A stretch of 64,000 nt of DNA, taken from positions 1 through 64,000 of the forward strand of contig CANNZV010003220.1 of the NCBI GenBank assembly GCA_947561585.1, given 5' to 3'. The notes below the pieces were generated by a model. It was given only the letters and a program-made list of their open reading frames with translations, was not told where the DNA came from and did no database searches. Shown one piece after another: positions 1-11,341 of this stretch. The stretch comes from Caprella mutica (lineage: Eukaryota; Arthropoda; Malacostraca; Amphipoda; Caprellidae). Positions within the stretch are counted from its first letter, which is position 1. Each line of letters starts with the position of its first letter. A program made the position numbers and the translations under genes.

Positions 1-51
1 CCGGGGGGGCTTATGACCTACACCCTTTGGTACCATATTGAGTTTTTCACT

Positions 52-255
52 TAGGGTAAGTTACGAATTATCGGTCAGTACTAAATCTTCGGTCATAAGA
101 AAAAAAGATATAAAAATTATAATTATTACACAGTGCTATCTAATACTTCTGCAAACCAGGGTTTGCAGAAGTATTATATAATAATAATTTATATATTGTT
201 TTTTTTTTATATGACCAAAGATGTAGTACTGACTGATAATTCGTAACTTACCCTA
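52..255. mobile_element. Palindromic TA-flanked MITE (family A)
   Basis: The two ends are inverted copies. The left reads TA then GGGTAAGTTACGAATTATCG; the right is its near-exact reverse complement ending in CCC then TA. About 45 bp on each side pair up, around an AT-rich centre. The TA on both sides fits the TA target duplication of Tc1/mariner-type elements. It has no coding capacity. Diverged relatives occur at 3178, 16615, 23456 and 36705, with half copies elsewhere, which supports a dispersed family. The superfamily is an inference from the TA only. Confidence 0.75.
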
Positions 256-640
256 TATTTATTTCCCTATATAGTATACACTCTTTTCTGTGTTGAAATT
301 AAAAGAGCGAGTTCTAGGAGTTAAAATGACGCGCTATCAACTCTAATTCAATTCGATGTACATATATACTTCTTAAGGACACTCTCAAAAGGATTCAGAG
401 GATTTATTTTCGACGCCACACAGGAAGAATGGAAAGCCCAACTATATCAAGAAATAATATATTTCCAAGATATAGGGGAATTGTTTGCGCTATATTTGAA
501 ATGCGGCATTTCTGGATTTTGCCACTCTTACTTAGTGGAATAAATAATTAATGTATGATATACCAACATCTTTATTATACTGTTAGTAGTTACAATGTGT
601 TCAAACATATTTTATACAATTCAAAAATATTTTAAAAAGT

Positions 641-1650
641 TCAAACATGCTTAAACCAGTTCAAACATGCTTAAACCAGTTCAAACATGCTTAAACCAGT
701 TCAAACATGCTTAAACCAGTTCAAACATGCTTAAACCAGTTCAAACATGCTTAAACCAGTTCAAACATGCTTAAACCAGTTCAAACATGCTTAAACCAGT
801 TCAAACATGCTTAAACCAGTTCAAACATGCTTAAACCAGTTCAAACATGCTTAAACCAGTTCAAACATGCTTAAACCAGTTCAAACATGCTTAAACCAGT
901 TCAAACATGCTTTAACCAGTCCAAACATGCTTTAACCAGTCCAAACATGCTTTAACCAGTCCAAACATGCTTTAACCAGTCCAAACATGCTTTAACCAGT
1001 CCAAACATGCTTTAACCAGTCCAAACATGCTTTAACCAGTCCAAACATGCTTTAAACAGTCCAAACATGTTTTTAACCAGTCCAAACATGCTTTAAACAG
1101 TCCAAACATGCTTTAACCAGTCCAAACATGCTTTAACCAGTCCAAACATGCTTTAACCAGTCCAAACATGCTTTAAACAGTCCAAACATGTTTTTAACCA
1201 GTCCAAACATGTTTTAACCAGTCCAAACATTTATTAACCAGTTCAAACATTTATTAACCAGTTCAAACATTTTTTAACCAGTTCAAACATGTTTTAATCA
1301 GTTCAAACATGTTTTAACCAGTTCAAACATGTTTTAACCAGTTCAAACATGTTCAAACCAGTTCAAACATGCTTTAAACAGTTCAAACCAGCTATTATTA
1401 TGTTTTAACCAGTTATTAACATCTTTTAACCGGTTAACATCTTTTAACCAGTTAAAATGCATAAACTGGTTATATTATCATGTTCAAACCTGTAATCAAC
1501 AGGTTTTAACCAGTTGTCAATATGTTCAAACCTGTTATTAACATGTTCAAACTAGTTAAAATGCATAAACTGGTTACCTGAGACCTTATATGAAATAGTT
1601 ATTAACATATTTAACTAAGTATTATCATGTTTGAACTGGTTAAAACTCTT
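641..1650. repeat. 20-bp tandem array
   Basis: The unit is TCAAACATGCTTAAACCAGT. From 641 to 900 there are 13 identical consecutive copies. From about 901 the units change to CCAAACATGCTTTAACCAGT and then to 21-bp variants, and they decay towards 1580. At 1622-1648 the unit appears in reverse orientation, so the array ends in an inverted copy. The perfect block implies recent expansion or gene conversion of the left end. There is no coding signal. Confidence 0.95.
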
Positions 1651-2204
1651 AATAATATTTGCTTTAAAACACACACCGATCGACTTCCACTGACGCTAAT
1701 GTGTTCATGTTCTCCTCTTCAAATATGTATGCCGATTATATCCTTCTCAATTCACGTGGATATGGGATATCCCTTAAAACACTCCATCGCTTCCCGAGGG
1801 CCTCCTGCATCCTATTGTCGGTTCATAAATTATTCATGTATAAATTCCTTCGACAGATCGCCTGAGAAATGATCCTTCACTTCGGTATTTGGGACTCGCC
1901 TCAGTTAGATTGAAAAAGTCGCGAGGCAGCCTAGCGGAGAAAGGGGCTTCGGACTGTTCCGATAAATTATTCGGCAGAGTGCATTTCGAACCTATGCAGG
2001 GTAATTAGAAATGGTAATGTCCTTCGCGAGTGTTAGATGAATGATGTAGCACAAGTCAAGGAGGATGCGAGTCCTGAAACAGACGGTTGTAGAAAAATTT
2101 AGGCCCCGTCAATACAAATCGAAGAGACTTGCACAAATTTCCTTACAGGTCGAATAAGTGACAGAGCACCATACAGAAATATCTCTATAATGCCATACCT
2201 ACTA
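1651..2204. other. Gene-free stretch
   Basis: I see no gene, RNA or clear repeat here. A short open frame at 1627-1872 has no recognisable motif and starts inside the end of the tandem array, so I do not treat it as coding. Confidence 0.5.
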
Positions 2205-2650
2205 TAAATAATAGGAAGAATTAAAGATGAACCACTACGTAAGATCTATGGTGTCTTTAAGAATACATAAATGAAATGGTAGGGGATTGGAGAAATAGAT
2301 CATTTTGAAGTGATGCAGGAACTATCGAATTATCTGACAATTTATCGCACTACTGAGTAATAGGATTGTCAGATTTGCTTGCATTATGCCTAGCGTATTT
2401 TTCTTTGCAAAATATAAATATGTTTTATACAGCTGGTGAATGTAACATTAAATAGTTAATTATTTACAACTAATTACTAACTCAATACTGATCAATAAAT
2501 CTACATAAATGATATTCAAACATTGTCTTGATACTTTATATTTATTTAGTATTAGAGACTTTAGAGTACGAAATATCACCATTTCATGTAGTATTCTTGA
2601 AGACGCCTAAATCTTACTTAGTGGTGCATCTTTTACTAATTACTAAGCAA
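2205..2650. mobile_element. Diverged palindromic element
   Basis: The segment around 2218-2282 (GATGAACCACTACGTAAGAT, then GAATACATAAATGAAATGGT) pairs in inverted orientation with about 2578-2640 (ACCATTTCATGTAGTATTCT, then CTTACTTAGTGGTGCATC). The arms are about 60 bp and imperfect, around a roughly 300 bp centre. This is MITE-like organisation. Exact ends and a target duplication cannot be fixed by eye. Confidence 0.6.
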
Positions 2651-3177
2651 CTTTAGGTACATTACATTTCTCATCCTGTTAGCAAGAGACATAAAATTAG
2701 GATTCGAATTTCCCAAAGCCCATCGAATGGAATAAAATAGTATGATATCTTGCTAAAGTTTCAGCCAAGACAGCAATGCACTTCAACTGTAAAACTTGCA
2801 GCTCTAGATAATATTCCCTAATAATTTGAAGAGATAAAGACAGAAGCCTGCACTGGACAGAAGATACCAAAGTTTTGGATATGGATTTTGAGGATCACCA
2901 TAAATACTACCTTATCTGGTCTATTTCATACCCAGAAAGTTATGTATTGTTGGACCATAGAAGATTACGAGGGACCCACATCTCCAGTATAACTCCAAGT
3001 AGCGCAGAATTTAAAAAGCAGGAGAATTTATCTCTCTGCTCAATATAAACCAATTAAATTTATACACTTACTCTAGATGAAACTACCCAGAGAGAAAATT
3101 ATGGTGGAGCCAGAGAATATTGAATGGCGTCCTCTAGTAATCTTTCCCAAAATGAGCCGCGTGAAATAATATAGATA

Positions 3178-3345
3178 GGATGAGTTCCAAGTTATCGATC
3201 GGTACCACATTTTCGACAAGAAAAATATTTATAATACCTGTTTAGAAAAAGTTTAACTGCTATATTATAAAGTTTCTTCTAAAGATCGAAAATGTGGAAC
3301 CATTCGATAATGTGGAACCGTTCTACAACTCAGAACTTACTCTAA
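3178..3345. mobile_element. Family A MITE, diverged copy
   Basis: The left arm carries GTTATCGATCGGTACCACAT and TTTTCGACAAG. The right arm carries GATCGAAAATGTGGAACC, repeated in part, and ends AGAACTTACTCTA. The arms are inverted copies matching the consensus of the element at 52-255. The right arm seems to hold a partial internal duplication of the GTGGAACCNTTC segment. Confidence 0.6.
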
Positions 3346-4699
3346 TTGGCACAGACGTACTTTCTTAGGTGACGGTACTTCCCATTTCTGATCTCCATTC
3401 CATGGAGAATAAAAAGGTTGTTTTGCGTTGTGGAGCTACTTTTACAGGCCCATAAAACTTTAGGGTCTCAATTCATTTTGGGTGGCTTCAATACTTTGAA
3501 CCCTCTTCCTTATATCCCTAAATAAAATAGAGCTGTTTTAAGTGATATGTATAAGGACTACTACAGGAGAAAGTCCTTTGTATTCATCTAAATGGCTAAA
3601 GTCCTTAGGAATCATCCAAAGGAGGAGCTTTTGGAGAGTTATCTTGAAATGATTCTTGAAGGATTTCAAAAAGAGGAGGAAAATCTCCTTCTTATAAAGC
3701 CGCGTACACACTGAGAAGTTCTCTTGAAGTTTTAGTGAAGTGCCCACAGACTTGGAGCAATAGGGATGGTAGAGACAATAGAGACAATGACGTCACTAAC
3801 ACCAAACAATTTAAACAGTTAAGAATATATATACATAAAGGATATATTTCTAGATAGAATGATTACCAAGAGATGAAATTATTGTGGAGCAGTAGATAAT
3901 TCAGGAGAGGCTCCGATTTAATCTTCTATATCTATTGCGAAGTCAGAATTAGAGAAGGAAACTAAAAAACCTTTGTTATATATACATATTGGTTAGCCTT
4001 TATAATGGTTTTAGAGTTATTTTCTGAGATCTTCCATGATTAAATTATAATCTTGGGTTGTATATTAAAAGAATGTCACGTTTTTTGTGCATGTTTAATT
4101 TAGTTGAGAGTAGAGCGTAAATGTAGTCCCTCACACCCGAGTGTCATGGACCATTTCACTGAGAGCAAAATGAGCTAAAGTGTCTATTTGGTTTCTAATT
4201 TTGTGACGTTATGGCCCCTTCAAAAAGTCTTGAGAGACCGATACAAAACAATGGAACTGATGCAAAGCCATTCCTGAAACTGTTTCGGAGTTTGAATAGC
4301 TTTTAAACTTAGTTTGGAAAACAATTTCGTCTCATGTACTTATCAACCACTGATCCACCCACCTCTCCTCCACCCCCCACCTCTCATACGCAAATGCCAC
4401 CTTATTTCCCCCGCTATAGAGGCAGTTAGAGTGTTGTTTATTAGAAAGGATCATCTCATTAGAGAGTGAAGAAAACAATTAAGTACGGCAGAGCTTTCAT
4501 GGCTGCGTCATTTACACCGTTAGTTTTTAATTTACTAGTTCTTTTAGTGGAAGATAGTTTTCTACCAAGTAGTTAATAGATTGTGGGTTTGAACAGAACT
4601 AATAATCTACCGACATTCTAAGTGTTCATTATTCTTACGAACTATATGGAGGCCCTCCCCCATCACTTATAAGAACTACATGATAGCTCCCCTATCACT
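3346..4699. other. Gene-free stretch
   Basis: There is no convincing gene. Around 3860-3930 a degenerate direct repeat of about 3085-3150 is visible (AAATTATGGTGGAGC against AAATTATTGTGGAGC), suggesting an old local duplication. A short pyrimidine-rich tract sits near 4355-4390. Confidence 0.4.
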
Positions 4700-5427
4700 T
4701 GTTACGGATCTTTCTCATTTGACGACTCCCACCAAATTTCATTTAAATCATTTTTTTTATATGTATTTTTGTCCATAGAATCTAAAAAACCATAACCGTT
4801 ATTTGTAGAAACTAATACTTTTAGAGATATGAGGGTCAGAAGTTATTTATTTCCTATGTATTACTGAAGGATTGAGAACTTTGGAAAAACACGTGTTTTC
4901 ATTTAAATTAGTCAAACATTATGGTATTTTTACATGAAACTGTAATTTAGTTTGTTGTATCCACTAGTTTCTTGTACGGCACGCTTCATGATTATTAATA
5001 GCCTAAAAGGGGGGCTAACGCCCCCTGAAATACATATACCTATCGAATATTTCCAGTTTCCGTGATATTTTGTATTTATTACTTCAATACTGATGTATTT
5101 GTAATATGGGGCGTGCTGCCCCATACCCCCCTGCCAGGTCATTAAACAGTCATGAGCTGTGCAGTACAACCAACTAGCAGATACAACTATCTATATTGCG
5201 GCTATCTTCGACCAAAATTGGCCAAAAAGCGTGGAAACGAGTTTTTTCAATGTTCTCAATCCTTCAGTAACGCATAGGAAATAAATATATTCAAACCCTC
5301 AAATCTCAAAAAGTATTAGTTTCTACAAAAAACGGTTATGATTTTAGTATTCTATGGATAAAAATACATGAAAAAAATTAAATTAAATTTGGCGAGGGTC
5401 GTCAAATGGGAAAGATCCCTTGTTGCA
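4700..5427. mobile_element. Long-armed palindromic element
   Basis: The left arm, about 4700-4905, is repeated in inverted orientation at about 5215-5427. Matching blocks include GGATCTTTCTCATTTGACGA against its near complement around 5400, AGAAACTAATACTTTTAGAG against CTCAAAAAGTATTAGTTTCT, and GGATTGAGAAC against GTTCTCAATCC. The arms are roughly 200 bp with scattered substitutions, around a centre of about 310 bp. There is no coding capacity. It is a foldback or MITE-type element. Confidence 0.75.
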
Positions 5428-8400
5428 AGTTATATATGGCACAAGTACCTCAAACTCAATAACAGTTTCTTCAAACATTTCAACAGATTAATAGATATAT
5501 CTAAATCTAGCTATATATCTATCTAAAGCTATCTATACATATATTCGTACCCATATATTTCAGACTAAATCGCACTGACAATTTGAGGATATTGAAGGTT
5601 TTCTCAAGCGAAATATATTTCACGTAGTTCAATCATAAGGTGTCGACAGTGGAATTAAATAAGAAGCACTCCACTAGAAAAAGTTCTGCTGAATGATGAA
5701 GTGCCAGCAGCAACATGCCTACCAAAAATAGCCAGGAAATTGCAATGTGAAATCCACTTTCTGGGTACGACATTTGGAATCACAAAATTACCACCTGTTG
5801 AAAGAACGTTCCCCACATAAAAATTGTTCTTTGTAGTAGTTTCTAAAAAATGTTCTGCAAAATTTAGATATAGTTTATTTCATTAGAGTCAGAAGAGTGT
5901 AAGGTACCCTATATAAAATATAAGGTCTATGAAAGTCGAGAATCTGTAATTTTCTACCAAAAACATTGCCAGATATCTACACTATTCAACAATAGAGCCA
6001 TCTATCGTTAATTGAATTTAAAAAAAGTTACATGTAAATTTCGAAAATATTAATCAAAATAGTCACTGTTTTTCTAAGACCAATTTGACCATTACATCCC
6101 AAATATTCACATCAGTGTATAGTAAGTTAAGTAATCAATACCAGTCAATCTTTAAGTAATTAGCTTCCAGTTCATAAATTTCGAAGCTTTCGCATTTGAG
6201 AATAGAGAGCCAAATAGAATCAGAGCCATTACCAGCCTACTCATAAGATCCAATCTACAAAATTCACCACGTTGTTTGTGTCTAAAGGCAAGCCCATTCA
6301 AGAACATTAAAAACGAATTTCCGAAGCAAATCAGCGAATTAAAATCCAGGCAAAATTGAATCCCCGACTGTAGCAGGAGTTTTCGAAAGCCTTTGTGTTT
6401 TGCAACGACTGCTAACAACAGCCAACCTTTCGCGCCAAAAAGAAAGAAACTGATAAAAGTTCGGGAAGTTGGAAGTAAGAATTCTCCTATGACTCCACAC
6501 GGCCAATTTTCTTTGGTTCCCAAGGTAGTGCTGCCAGCAAGTGAAAAGGACACTACTTTTTACACAGACTAACTTTATTTTTAGTGCAATGAAGATACAG
6601 CTGAACACTTATTGTAAAAACAGTAGAGGAGCTGTCAAGGAGAGGGAACAAAATTGCATCGATTTCAACAGAATGAATTGGATATATTGAAAATGCCTAT
6701 TGATTATAAATTACGTAATTATATATTACGTTAGTTAAATAAATAAAAATAATAATTAAATTATTCCTATTATGCATGATATTTCAGAAATCTTTCGACA
6801 TATTTTGATATTGAATATTTATATTCAAAGCTATTAAGGAATAAAATAATAAGCATTTAAGAAAAATAAAACATAAATGATAGCAGTTTCATCTAGCTAG
6901 CTACACATCATAGTCCAGCAGATATGAGTAGTTGAAATGTAACAATACTTCAAGAACAGCCTGTGTATATCCATCCTCTCATTCAATTAATTCTTTCTAA
7001 TTACCATCCACATGTTCTCCATAATTATCACTTTACCTTCTACTTGTAATATCTCACAGAACATGACAGAAAGTTCAGATTAATATACAGCATATATCAT
7101 CTTCGTTCTGCATCAAGTAAATTGCAATATTTTTCCATGCATAATTTAACGAGTTCTTTTACTAGGATTTCAAAAAGGAAATGTTTCGGCACACCTGACA
7201 GAAAATTGGAAGAGGCAACAATTAAATTTCAGTAGATTCTTGTGTCAGAGCAGAGTTATAGGAAAAAAGATTATCATGGGGATTTAACGTCCGTTCCAAC
7301 CATTCAGAGTTCTATTGCAGACGTCAAAAGGTAAATTATTAATACAAGGGGGCCGAAAGAAGCAAATTGCTCAAAGTCACCTATCATCATTCGTAAAGTT
7401 ACTTGAATTGACGTTTGACGTCACTCAATCAAATTTATTCACATGCATTAGTCTAATTTAAAAAAACGTAATGAAATCATAACATTGTGGGAAAAAAGTC
7501 ACTCTGCTTATAATTTGCTACAAGAGTGCCGATGGAAGTCCATTGTGCCAACTCGATAACTTCTGTAGGTACGGTGAGCTCCACCTAGCTAGAATGGAGC
7601 GAAGAATGCTAAAGAAATTTCTTCAGGAGAGTGCACAGCCTTCATGACCGTTAATGTGATTGCAGGATAAAAAAAATCTAATTAGCAACTCTTCTTATCG
7701 ACAAAATTCCAAATTTGCAATTAGGGAAATTTGCCTAAACTTCACAGTGAGGAAAAGGGAGCAACAGTTTCTTTGCTTATTTCGAAACAAACACAGAGTT
7801 TCGAATGAGTTTCGATTTGCTTGGAGAAACTTAGTGCATTTAAAAACTACAGAAATTTAAAGAAGGAATAAAATTACCTCTAGTTTCTTCAGTTCAAAAG
7901 AAAAGGTTCATATTCAAGAATTCTCAGAAAGAAAACTTATTTGGTCCACGTTATTTATTATTAGGAATTAAAAAAGACAATTAAAATGATGAAATAAGCA
8001 TTATCTGATAATTAACGAAAACTTATTCCCACCTCTTCCTTTATACGATGGAATCTTAATTTAACAAAATATTGTAGTCATGAGAATGTTAAAGAAAATA
8101 AGCTTACGGACTTCTTGGCGACAAGGACTTCTTTGTGTGTATAACTGCATATCTATGCACATTTGCTACGTGTGTATATTGATGTATCTTTGAGTATATG
8201 TGTGTGAATTATCTTCCTGTCTCGTTAGCTATTCTACATACATTTTCTTTATATATATTTTCTTGATAGCTACCAGTAGGCTTGAAATAGTAGAGATTTG
8301 TGTACAAGCAAGAATTTGGGGTGAAAACATGGTGGGATTTTCAATAGTTTTCAAAGTATGTTTAACATATGTTTTCATAAATTAAATACAGGCAGACCAA

Positions 8401-8463
8401 GCCTATATAGAAGCTGTTATAATTGAGAGACATGACTTGAAATTATTACATATATGAATTTCC
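5428..8463. other. Gene-free stretch with unrecognised open frames
   Basis: No gene that I can recognise. Two overlapping minus-strand frames at 6152-6608 are open for 133 and 89 codons. The longer starts at a non-ATG codon, and neither shows a known motif. Overlapping frames in AT-rich DNA are weak evidence for coding. The rest holds no clear repeat. Confidence 0.4.
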
Positions 8464-9310
8464 TTAAAGGTCCCCTCCACTCTAATTTTTTTATTATCTT
8501 CGCAAATTTGCGGAAGGTCATACTTTACCCGGCATTTATTTATTTATCATCTTGTTATTCGCATAAATGAAAAAAGTATTCAACCAAATTTGACTGAAAT
8601 TTGGTGAAACGATTGGTCAATGTCCAGTGACCTTCTGATAGAATTCGGGGAACGACCCGGTCAAAGGTCAAGGTCATGGTGATTTATAACTCAAAAAGCA
8701 TTGAACCATATTGCATGAAACTGGTATCCAGTTACCAGTTTGTTAGATTTTGGGAGAGAACGGGGCAAAATGGCGGTGAAGGTATGCACTCTACCGAGTG
8801 CACGTAATCTAGTTACTATATTCATTAGAACTAAGGTTACTGATTACAAAACGGCAAACCATTTAAAATTTGGTTCTATAGTTTTATTATAAGACATTTA
8901 AGATTTTTCCCCGTTCTTTCTTTCATCCTCTGAATTTCAAGCAAAGAAAAAGGATTTCTTGAAAAATTCAAAACAATAATAAAGCTTTTAGACATATTAT
9001 AAATGGCTATATATACCGGTATCTAAATACCATTACTCTAAAAAAATCATTAGGTACTTAAAAGTGAACCTTTATACCTATAATTACTATTAAATTTACA
9101 ATAATACGTGATAAGTTAGACTGCAGCCTTGTTCTTCTATTGAATCTTAGAAAGAGTGGAAATTGAATGTGAATATTTTTTAATATTTATTTATGAACAA
9201 AATACTTTATCTATTTCTTTTCCGTTAACTGTTATATGTTATATGACCATAGCTCTACAAATTGATAGAAATTCCAGTTTTTTTTAAATTTAGAGTGAAG
9301 AGGACTTTAA
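8464..9310. mobile_element. TTAA-flanked TIR element, copy 1 (family T)
   Basis: It begins TTAA then AGGTCCCCTCCACTCTAA and ends with the inverted TTTAGAGTGAAGAGGACT and TTAA. The termini and flanking TTAA match two further copies at 34135-34689 and 55051-55635. TTAA duplications are diagnostic of piggyBac-type transposition. The element has no transposase, so it is non-autonomous. This copy carries a foreign insert of different character at about 8495-8820. Confidence 0.8.
8495..8820. repeat. Nested dispersed repeat with TTCGCAAATTTGCGGA end
   Basis: It starts with CTTCGCAAATTTGCGGAAGG. It contains GGTCAAAGGTCAAGGTCATG and ends near GGTATGCACTCTACCGAGTG. The same start, CTTCGCAAATTTGCGGAGGG, recurs at 42478-42497. 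Sequences of this character are widespread as old repeats in invertebrate genomes. It sits inside the TTAA element and is probably a later insertion. Confidence 0.55.
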
Positions 9311-10717
9311 GTAGTTATTTCCAATGAGTTAGGATAAAAGAAAATAGTCTGAAGGGCTAGACTTGTAGAGTATATTGCCACAATCAGCTGATACTAATTA
9401 AAATAAAAGTTAAATAACCATTAATATATAAATTCTTAATTGTCCGAAAACGTGAAACCATCCGAAAACTTGAAAAATAACGTACAACCAAAAATATTGT
9501 ATAGTGTACATACTACACAATTACTTATAATCAGTTTTTATACATCAAAATATCAAACTAATTACTCATTTTTAGTGAGAGTTACAGTTAACTCTTTTGA
9601 TACCGGGACAATATGTCTCAAATATTCATTCAAAGTTAGAAAAGGTGTTGATGCACCGGCAAAACAACCATTAATCTATCACACACAACCATCAGGAAAT
9701 AAATCCCCTCAATACATAATCAGGAAAAAAATCAGCTTTACAAAGAACAAATTATTGAATAGCTTAGAGTGAAAATAAAATATTACTTTAGTGCCTAATT
9801 GGAAACATCAAGTTCCTAATAATTGATAGAGCTATAATGAATTAATGAGGACAATAACAAGTTATGAAAGTTAAAAGGAGTTATTAATCATCTTATAGAA
9901 TATAGATGCTGCCGTACTTATTAATTCCTAAAAAATGTATTGTGGATAGAGTGAAATATAACTAGACCAGAATTATAATACATTCATTCATTTAAAGAAA
10001 AAGCTAAGATTTTGTGATCGTTAATAAAATAATGATGAAACTGGGAACCACGATTAGAAGGATAGTTGCTCCTGCGCATCAACACTATAAGAGCACTCAT
10101 TGCGTGTAATGACTACAACAATCATTATAAAACTAAGCCAGTGTAATTAGAAAGGAATTAAGACAGGCTTTAAGGAAGGCATAAATGTTAAGCACGATAT
10201 TACACAAGCTTGTTATAATAACATAATTAGATTTACAAGAGACTTTGCAGCAAATGACAATATATATAGATACCTATCTAGCTTGATGGTAGTGTTAGTA
10301 CAGCATAAAAGCAGATGCTTAATTGAGATTAGAAAATTAGTGTTTGTATTTTAAAATGCTGAAGGTAATTAGTACTTGTGATGAAGGTGATGGTTATTTT
10401 AAGTATTAATCAACAGAAAGTGTTCATATTGTCAACATATTCATATTTTTACAAGAGCGTAAAGTATTATAATACATAATTCAAAACACTAAACTATCTC
10501 CACAAGGCAAGTAAAGGTTCAAATTAAGAATATTTCTCAATTGATTATTCATTCACGTATTGAATATTCATTACAGTCAAACCAAAATAATTTAAATGTA
10601 GGAATATATTTCCAGGCGGACGGATATTTCATTTCATGGATGAATCTGTAATGAGACATGACAGTCAGTCACACCAATAAAATATGAGTTGAAATAAACC
10701 AGTGGATGCATCGGTGA
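9311..10717. other. Gene-free stretch
   Basis: There is no recognisable gene or strong repeat. The 110-codon open frame at 9440-9772 begins at a non-ATG codon and has no motif; I do not call it. Confidence 0.4.
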
Positions 10718-11290
10718 TCAGCTTTGAAACTTGCACTGCGGCAGTGAACGGTTTTGAAACTTGCACTGCGGCAGTGAACGGTTTTGAAACTTGCACTGCG
10801 GCAGTGAACGGTTTTGAAACTTGCACTGCGGCAGTGAACGGTTTTGAAACTTGCACTGCGGCAGTGAACGGTTTTGAAACTTGAACCGTGACAGTGAACG
10901 GTTTTGAAACTTGAACCGTGACAGTGAACGGTTTTGAAACTTGCACTGCGGCAGTGAACGGTTTTGAAACTTGCACTGCGGCAGTGAACGGTTTTGAAAC
11001 TTGCACTGCGGCAGTGAACGGTTTTGAAACTTGCACTGCGGCAGTGAACGGTTTTGAAACTTGAACCGTGACAGTGAACGGTTTTGAAACTTGAACCGTG
11101 ACAGTGAACGGTTTTGAAACTTGAACCGTGACAGTGAACGGTTTTGAAACTTGCACCGTGGTAGTGAACGGTTTAGAAACTTGCACCGTGGTAGTGAACG
11201 GTTTAGAAACTTGCACCGTGGTAGTGAACGGTTTAGAAACTTGCACCGTGGCAGTGAACGGTTTAGAAACTTGCACCGTGGCAGTGGCCA
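10718..11290. repeat. 30-bp tandem array (about 19 units)
   Basis: The unit core is GGTTTTGAAACTTG followed by a 16-base variable half. Variants come in blocks: five CACTGCGGCAG units, two AACCGTGACAG, four CACTGCGGCAG, three AACCGTGACAG, then CACCGTGGTAG and CACCGTGGCAG units. Because 30 is a multiple of three, several frames on both strands stay open with ten-residue periodicity. That is a by-product of the array, not evidence of a gene. The block order suggests duplication of multi-unit segments. Confidence 0.95.
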
Positions 11291-11314
11291 GCTCGAAACG
11301 AGAGGAATCAAACC

Positions 11315-11341
11315 AACGATTTAAACTGAGTTTAAATCGTT
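11315..11341. other. Perfect 13-bp hairpin beside the 30-bp array
   Basis: The arms AACGATTTAAACT and AGTTTAAATCGTT are exact reverse complements separated by one base. It lies 25 bp past the array. No T-tract or gene is next to it, so a terminator role is not supported. It could be the end of a small element or a breakage site linked to array growth. Confidence 0.7.

Noticed and set aside
641..1400. CRISPR-like array
   Set aside because: The units are contiguous, with no unique spacers, and the context is a eukaryotic genome. It is a minisatellite.
6152..6608. Overlapping minus-strand frames of 133 and 89 codons
   Set aside because: No recognised motif; the longer frame has a non-ATG start, and two frames are open over the same bases. 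I cannot support a gene.
10665..11311. Two roughly 200-codon minus frames (VQVSKPFT and KFQNRSLP repeats)
   Set aside because: A 30-bp repeat is a multiple of three, so several frames stay open together. Not a repeat protein.
11315..11341. Intrinsic terminator
   Set aside because: The hairpin is AT-rich, has no T-run and no adjacent gene, and such terminators are not expected in an animal nuclear genome.
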